From the NCBI RefSeq assembly GCF_000742135.1, contig NZ_KN046818.1:2555997-2619996 (forward strand): a stretch of 64,000 nucleotides of DNA, given 5' to 3'. A program made the translations under genes and the position numbers. A model generated the notes under the pieces. The model made no database searches. It was not told where the DNA came from and saw nothing but the letters and a program-made list of their open reading frames with translations. The stretch is from Klebsiella pneumoniae (lineage in GTDB: Bacteria > Pseudomonadota > Gammaproteobacteria > Enterobacterales > Enterobacteriaceae). The stretch's first letter is position 1, and the number at the start of each line of letters is the position of its first letter. Positions 62,052 to 64,000 of this stretch are shown piece by piece.

Positions 62052-62888
62052 ATGTCACCTGCTCCCTTTTATACGTTGACCGCTGGCGACCTGACGGTGA
62101 CTGCCGTGAGTGATGGTCTGATGTCAGCGCCGCTGTCCTTACTCTCGGGTATCTCACGGGAGGAGGCGGAACATCTGCAGCGGCATTCAGGATTAGCCTC
62201 GCCAGAGACCATTGCGATTGGCGCCTATCTGATCCGCGGTCGCGGGAATACGGTGCTGGTGGATACCGGCACCGGCGGAGCCAATGGCGTTGGCGGCGAA
62301 CTTATCGCCAATCTGGCGCGGCTCGGCGTTGGTCCCGAGGAGATCGACGCCATCCTTCTCACCCACGCCCATCCGGACCATATCGGCGGCCTGCTGTCCG
62401 CCGCTGGTACGCCAGCGTATCCCAACGCCACGGTGTTCCTGCCTACGCGGGAAAGCGCTTACTGGCTGGCAACATCCACGTTCGACAACGCCAGCGATCG
62501 CGGCCGGCGCAACGTGCTGCTTGTTCGCCGTGTACTGGCGAACTGCGCGGCGCAAATCAGCGGGGTTGATGATGAGGAAGTGATCGCCGGGATCCGCCCG
62601 TGCCCTCTGCCCGGCCATACGCCCGGGCATACCGGGTATCGTCTCGAAGCGGGCGATACCTCGCTGCTGATCTGGGGGGATATCGTCCATTTCCCGTCCA
62701 TTCAGTCTGCGCGGCCAGAAGCCTCGGTCGCCTTCGACGTCGATCCTGAACAGGCCCGGCGTACCAGGGAGATCCTGCTGCGCCAGGCCGCCAGCGAACG
62801 GTGGTTGATTGCCGGTATGCATCTTGGCCTGCCGGGATTCGCCAGAGTGGAGAACACCGCCTCTGGCTATTGTCTGCGTTCGGTGTGA
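62052..62888 (+). CDS. Metallo-beta-lactamase-fold hydrolase
   Basis: 278 aa. The metal-binding motif THAHPDHIGG gives His105, His107, Asp109 and His110; a further ligand His lies in LPGHTPGHTGY and an Asp in IWGDIVHF. Such enzymes include lactonases and thioesterases; no sign of an antibiotic-hydrolysing lactamase (no signal peptide). The ATG at 62052 has GAGG just upstream; the longer frame overlaps the previous gene. A terminator follows. Confidence 0.86.
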   Translation: MSPAPFYTLTAGDLTVTAVSDGLMSAPLSLLSGISREEAEHLQRHSGLASPETIAIGAYLIRGRGNTVLVDTGTGGANGVGGELIANLARLGVGPEEIDAILLTHAHPDHIGGLLSAAGTPAYPNATVFLPTRESAYWLATSTFDNASDRGRRNVLLVRRVLANCAAQISGVDDEEVIAGIRPCPLPGHTPGHTGYRLEAGDTSLLIWGDIVHFPSIQSARPEASVAFDVDPEQARRTREILLRQAASERWLIAGMHLGLPGFARVENTASGYCLRSV

Positions 62889-62914
62889 TCGTTGAGCAGA
62901 ACAATGACCACAGT

Positions 62915-62953
62915 AAAACCCCGGTCGCGGCATGAGCACGACCGGGGCGTTTT
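62915..62953. terminator. Terminator after the MBL hydrolase gene
   Basis: Nine-bp stem CCCCGGTCG / CGACCGGGG flanked by AAAA and CGTTTT; can serve the opposing small gene as well. Confidence 0.75.
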
Positions 62954-62975
62954 GTCCGGGAAAGTGGACGAGCCG

Positions 62976-63125
62976 TTAACCGCGGCTCTTCCAGCCTTTT
63001 TTACTTTTGCAGCTGGCTTTGGTGGCGACCCACGGGTGGCGTAGCTGAGTCAACTGAAGATCCTGGGAGGCCGGGCTGGCCGACCAGCGTTTGTTGCACA
63101 GAGGCTTACGAGTTGCAATGACCAT
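62976..63125 (-). CDS. Small basic protein, unknown
   Basis: 49 aa, rich in Lys, Arg and Ser (VIATRKPLCNKRWSASPA; ending KSKKGWKSRG), two Cys. CAGGAG lies 8 nt before the ATG at 63125, a strong reason to accept it. No signal or membrane helix. Family not recognised; could bind nucleic acid given its charge (speculation). Confidence 0.6.
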   Translation of the reverse strand: MVIATRKPLCNKRWSASPASQDLQLTQLRHPWVATKASCKSKKGWKSRG

Positions 63126-63173
63126 AAAAACGCTCCTGAAAAGTAATGAACCATTCCCTGGGTAGTTCCACAA

Positions 63174-63526
63174 GTTCAGAATTAGCGTATCACCGCGTAA
63201 CGGAAGTTATTTCAATCTTTGTTTTAGAATGTAAATGGTCATCGCCCTCTGAAATAGCTTAAATTGATCCAAATCAATTTAAGTGCATTTATTTTTCGAT
63301 GCCACCTATATTTTCAAGCGCTTACCTTCGCCAGTCGCCTGATTAAGACTTTTCCTATACCGCATAATACAACAGAATCAAGCGATATTATCAGATTTTT
63401 ATTCTAGTTATGTATGGCTATGTGGTTATTTGTTTTGATTATTCTAACTGATAAAATTCACTTGGTCAGTCAGCAGCGGGCAGGTACTCTGCACCGGCAA
63501 GAAGAGGATTTGTCAGGGAGTGGTGG
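63174..63526. other. AT-rich intergenic region before the ToxR-like regulator
   Basis: About 350 nt, strongly AT-rich with T/A runs; no gene supported. It must contain the promoters of the small basic gene (minus) and of the regulator (plus). Such AT-rich DNA is a typical H-NS target. Confidence 0.4.
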
Positions 63527-63937
63527 ATGACTAAAGGCTATAAACTACTTGGCTATAAGTTAGCGGATAATATTTTCTACTGCCTGCATCATCGGGAAAT
63601 TATCACGCTGCGCGGGACACGGACGCAAGTCCAGCTACGCAGCACCATGGCCTGTTTACTGGAGTACCTGCTGGCGCACGGCAGAGAACGTCTGGTCAGC
63701 GATGAAGAGTTAATGATTAACGTTTGGGAAAAAAATAATCTCCGCCCTTCCGCGCAGCGCCTATGGCAGGTTATTCAGAGCTTAAAGTCTCGCTTACACC
63801 AGGCTGGCGTGGAGAGCGCGTTAATCATCCGCGTTAAGTGCGCGGGGTATTATATTAATAACGTTTACGTAGCCGAAATTTATTCATACAAACCGCCGGG
63901 GATGATGAATTATATAAACACTTCGCCTGCTGGGTAA
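63527..63937 (+). CDS. ToxR/CadC-type winged-helix regulator, truncated by IS1
   Basis: 136 aa open frame. Residues ~10-112 form an OmpR/PhoB-type winged HTH (SDEELMINVWEKNNLRPSAQ; RLWQVIQSLKSRLHQAGVES; RVKCAGYYIN) without a receiver domain, as in ToxR and CadC, whose C-terminal part is usually a membrane helix plus periplasmic sensor. Here the frame enters the IS1 left end at 63933 and stops at a TAA (63935-63937) inside the element, so the original C-terminus is missing. AGGGAG precedes the ATG. The DNA-binding domain is intact, but the membrane sensor is lost. Confidence 0.75.
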   Translation: MTKGYKLLGYKLADNIFYCLHHREIITLRGTRTQVQLRSTMACLLEYLLAHGRERLVSDEELMINVWEKNNLRPSAQRLWQVIQSLKSRLHQAGVESALIIRVKCAGYYINNVYVAEIYSYKPPGMMNYINTSPAG

Positions 63938-64000
63938 TGCTACCAACTTACTGATTTAGTGTATGATGGTGATTTTAAGGTGCTTGCGTGGCTTCCATTT
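63933..64000 (+). mobile_element. Left end of an IS1-family element (continues past window)
   Basis: GGTAATGCTACCAACTTACT and the following TGATTTAGTGTATGATGG match the IS1 terminal inverted repeat and promoter with few changes. ISKpn14-like or another IS1 variant is possible; only 68 nt are visible. Confidence 0.88.
63988..64000 (+). CDS. insA: Start of IS1 insA (partial)
   Basis: GTG GCT TCC ATT reads M-A-S-I, the beginning of InsA (IS1 InsA starts MASVSI), with AAGG about 9 nt upstream. Cut by the window edge. Confidence 0.65.

Noticed and set aside
62052..62888. Antibiotic-hydrolysing metallo-beta-lactamase
   Set aside because: It has the fold motif HAHPDH but no signal peptide and no likeness to class B lactamases beyond the metal site.

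Overview
The window is a chromosomal segment of an enteric bacterium, most likely the Klebsiella pneumoniae complex. Codon use is GC-rich. A long block (about 13.9-55.3 kb) follows the Escherichia coli K-12 order from add to mdtK almost gene for gene. The additions relative to E. coli are Klebsiella-like: a protocatechuate/quinate catabolic cluster, an extra GH1 glycosidase, an extra diguanylate cyclase and several extra regulators. Species assignment is inference from protein similarity and synteny; no search was run.

Left part (1-13.7 kb, accessory catabolism): the end of a zinc alcohol dehydrogenase; a type B carboxylesterase; ydcJ, a DUF1338 2-oxoadipate dioxygenase/decarboxylase homologue; pcaHG (protocatechuate 3,4-dioxygenase); the LysR regulator pcaQ; and a membrane PQQ quinate/shikimate dehydrogenase. 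Together they suggest entry of quinate and shikimate into ring cleavage through protocatechuate. Then come frmRA (formaldehyde sensing and detoxification), cybB, two small unknown proteins facing each other, and a divergent HxlR regulator/MFS exporter pair.

Core part (13.8-55.3 kb): add, ydgJ, blr, a GH1 6-phospho-beta-glycosidase behind a perfect 29-nt palindrome, cnu, ydgK, the rsxABCDGE-nth operon (electron-transport complex that resets SoxR), dtpA, gstA, pdxY, tyrS, pdxH, mliC, anmK, slyB (PhoP box upstream), a GGDEF protein, slyA (SlyA box), ydhIJK, sodC, ydhF, ydhL, nemRA-gloA-rnt, grxD, mepH, an AraC regulator, sodB, ydhP, cydH, purR (two operators), punR/punC, cfa (two promoters), ribC and mdtK. 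Many of these genes handle oxidative, electrophile, acid or envelope stress.

Right part (55.3-64 kb): asr-ydgU (acid shock) and a LOG-family gene, then three tandem tRNA-Val(GAC) genes. An AT-rich stretch follows (57.0-58.7 kb) with two coupled unknown genes and a start-less reading frame, ending near an 11-nt copy of a tRNA-Val 3' end. This looks like the remnant of a tRNA-targeted insertion. Next is a compact metabolic cluster (SDR, AraC and LysR regulators, a small unknown protein and a metallo-beta-lactamase-fold hydrolase). The window closes with a ToxR/CadC-type regulator cut by the left end of an IS1-family element.
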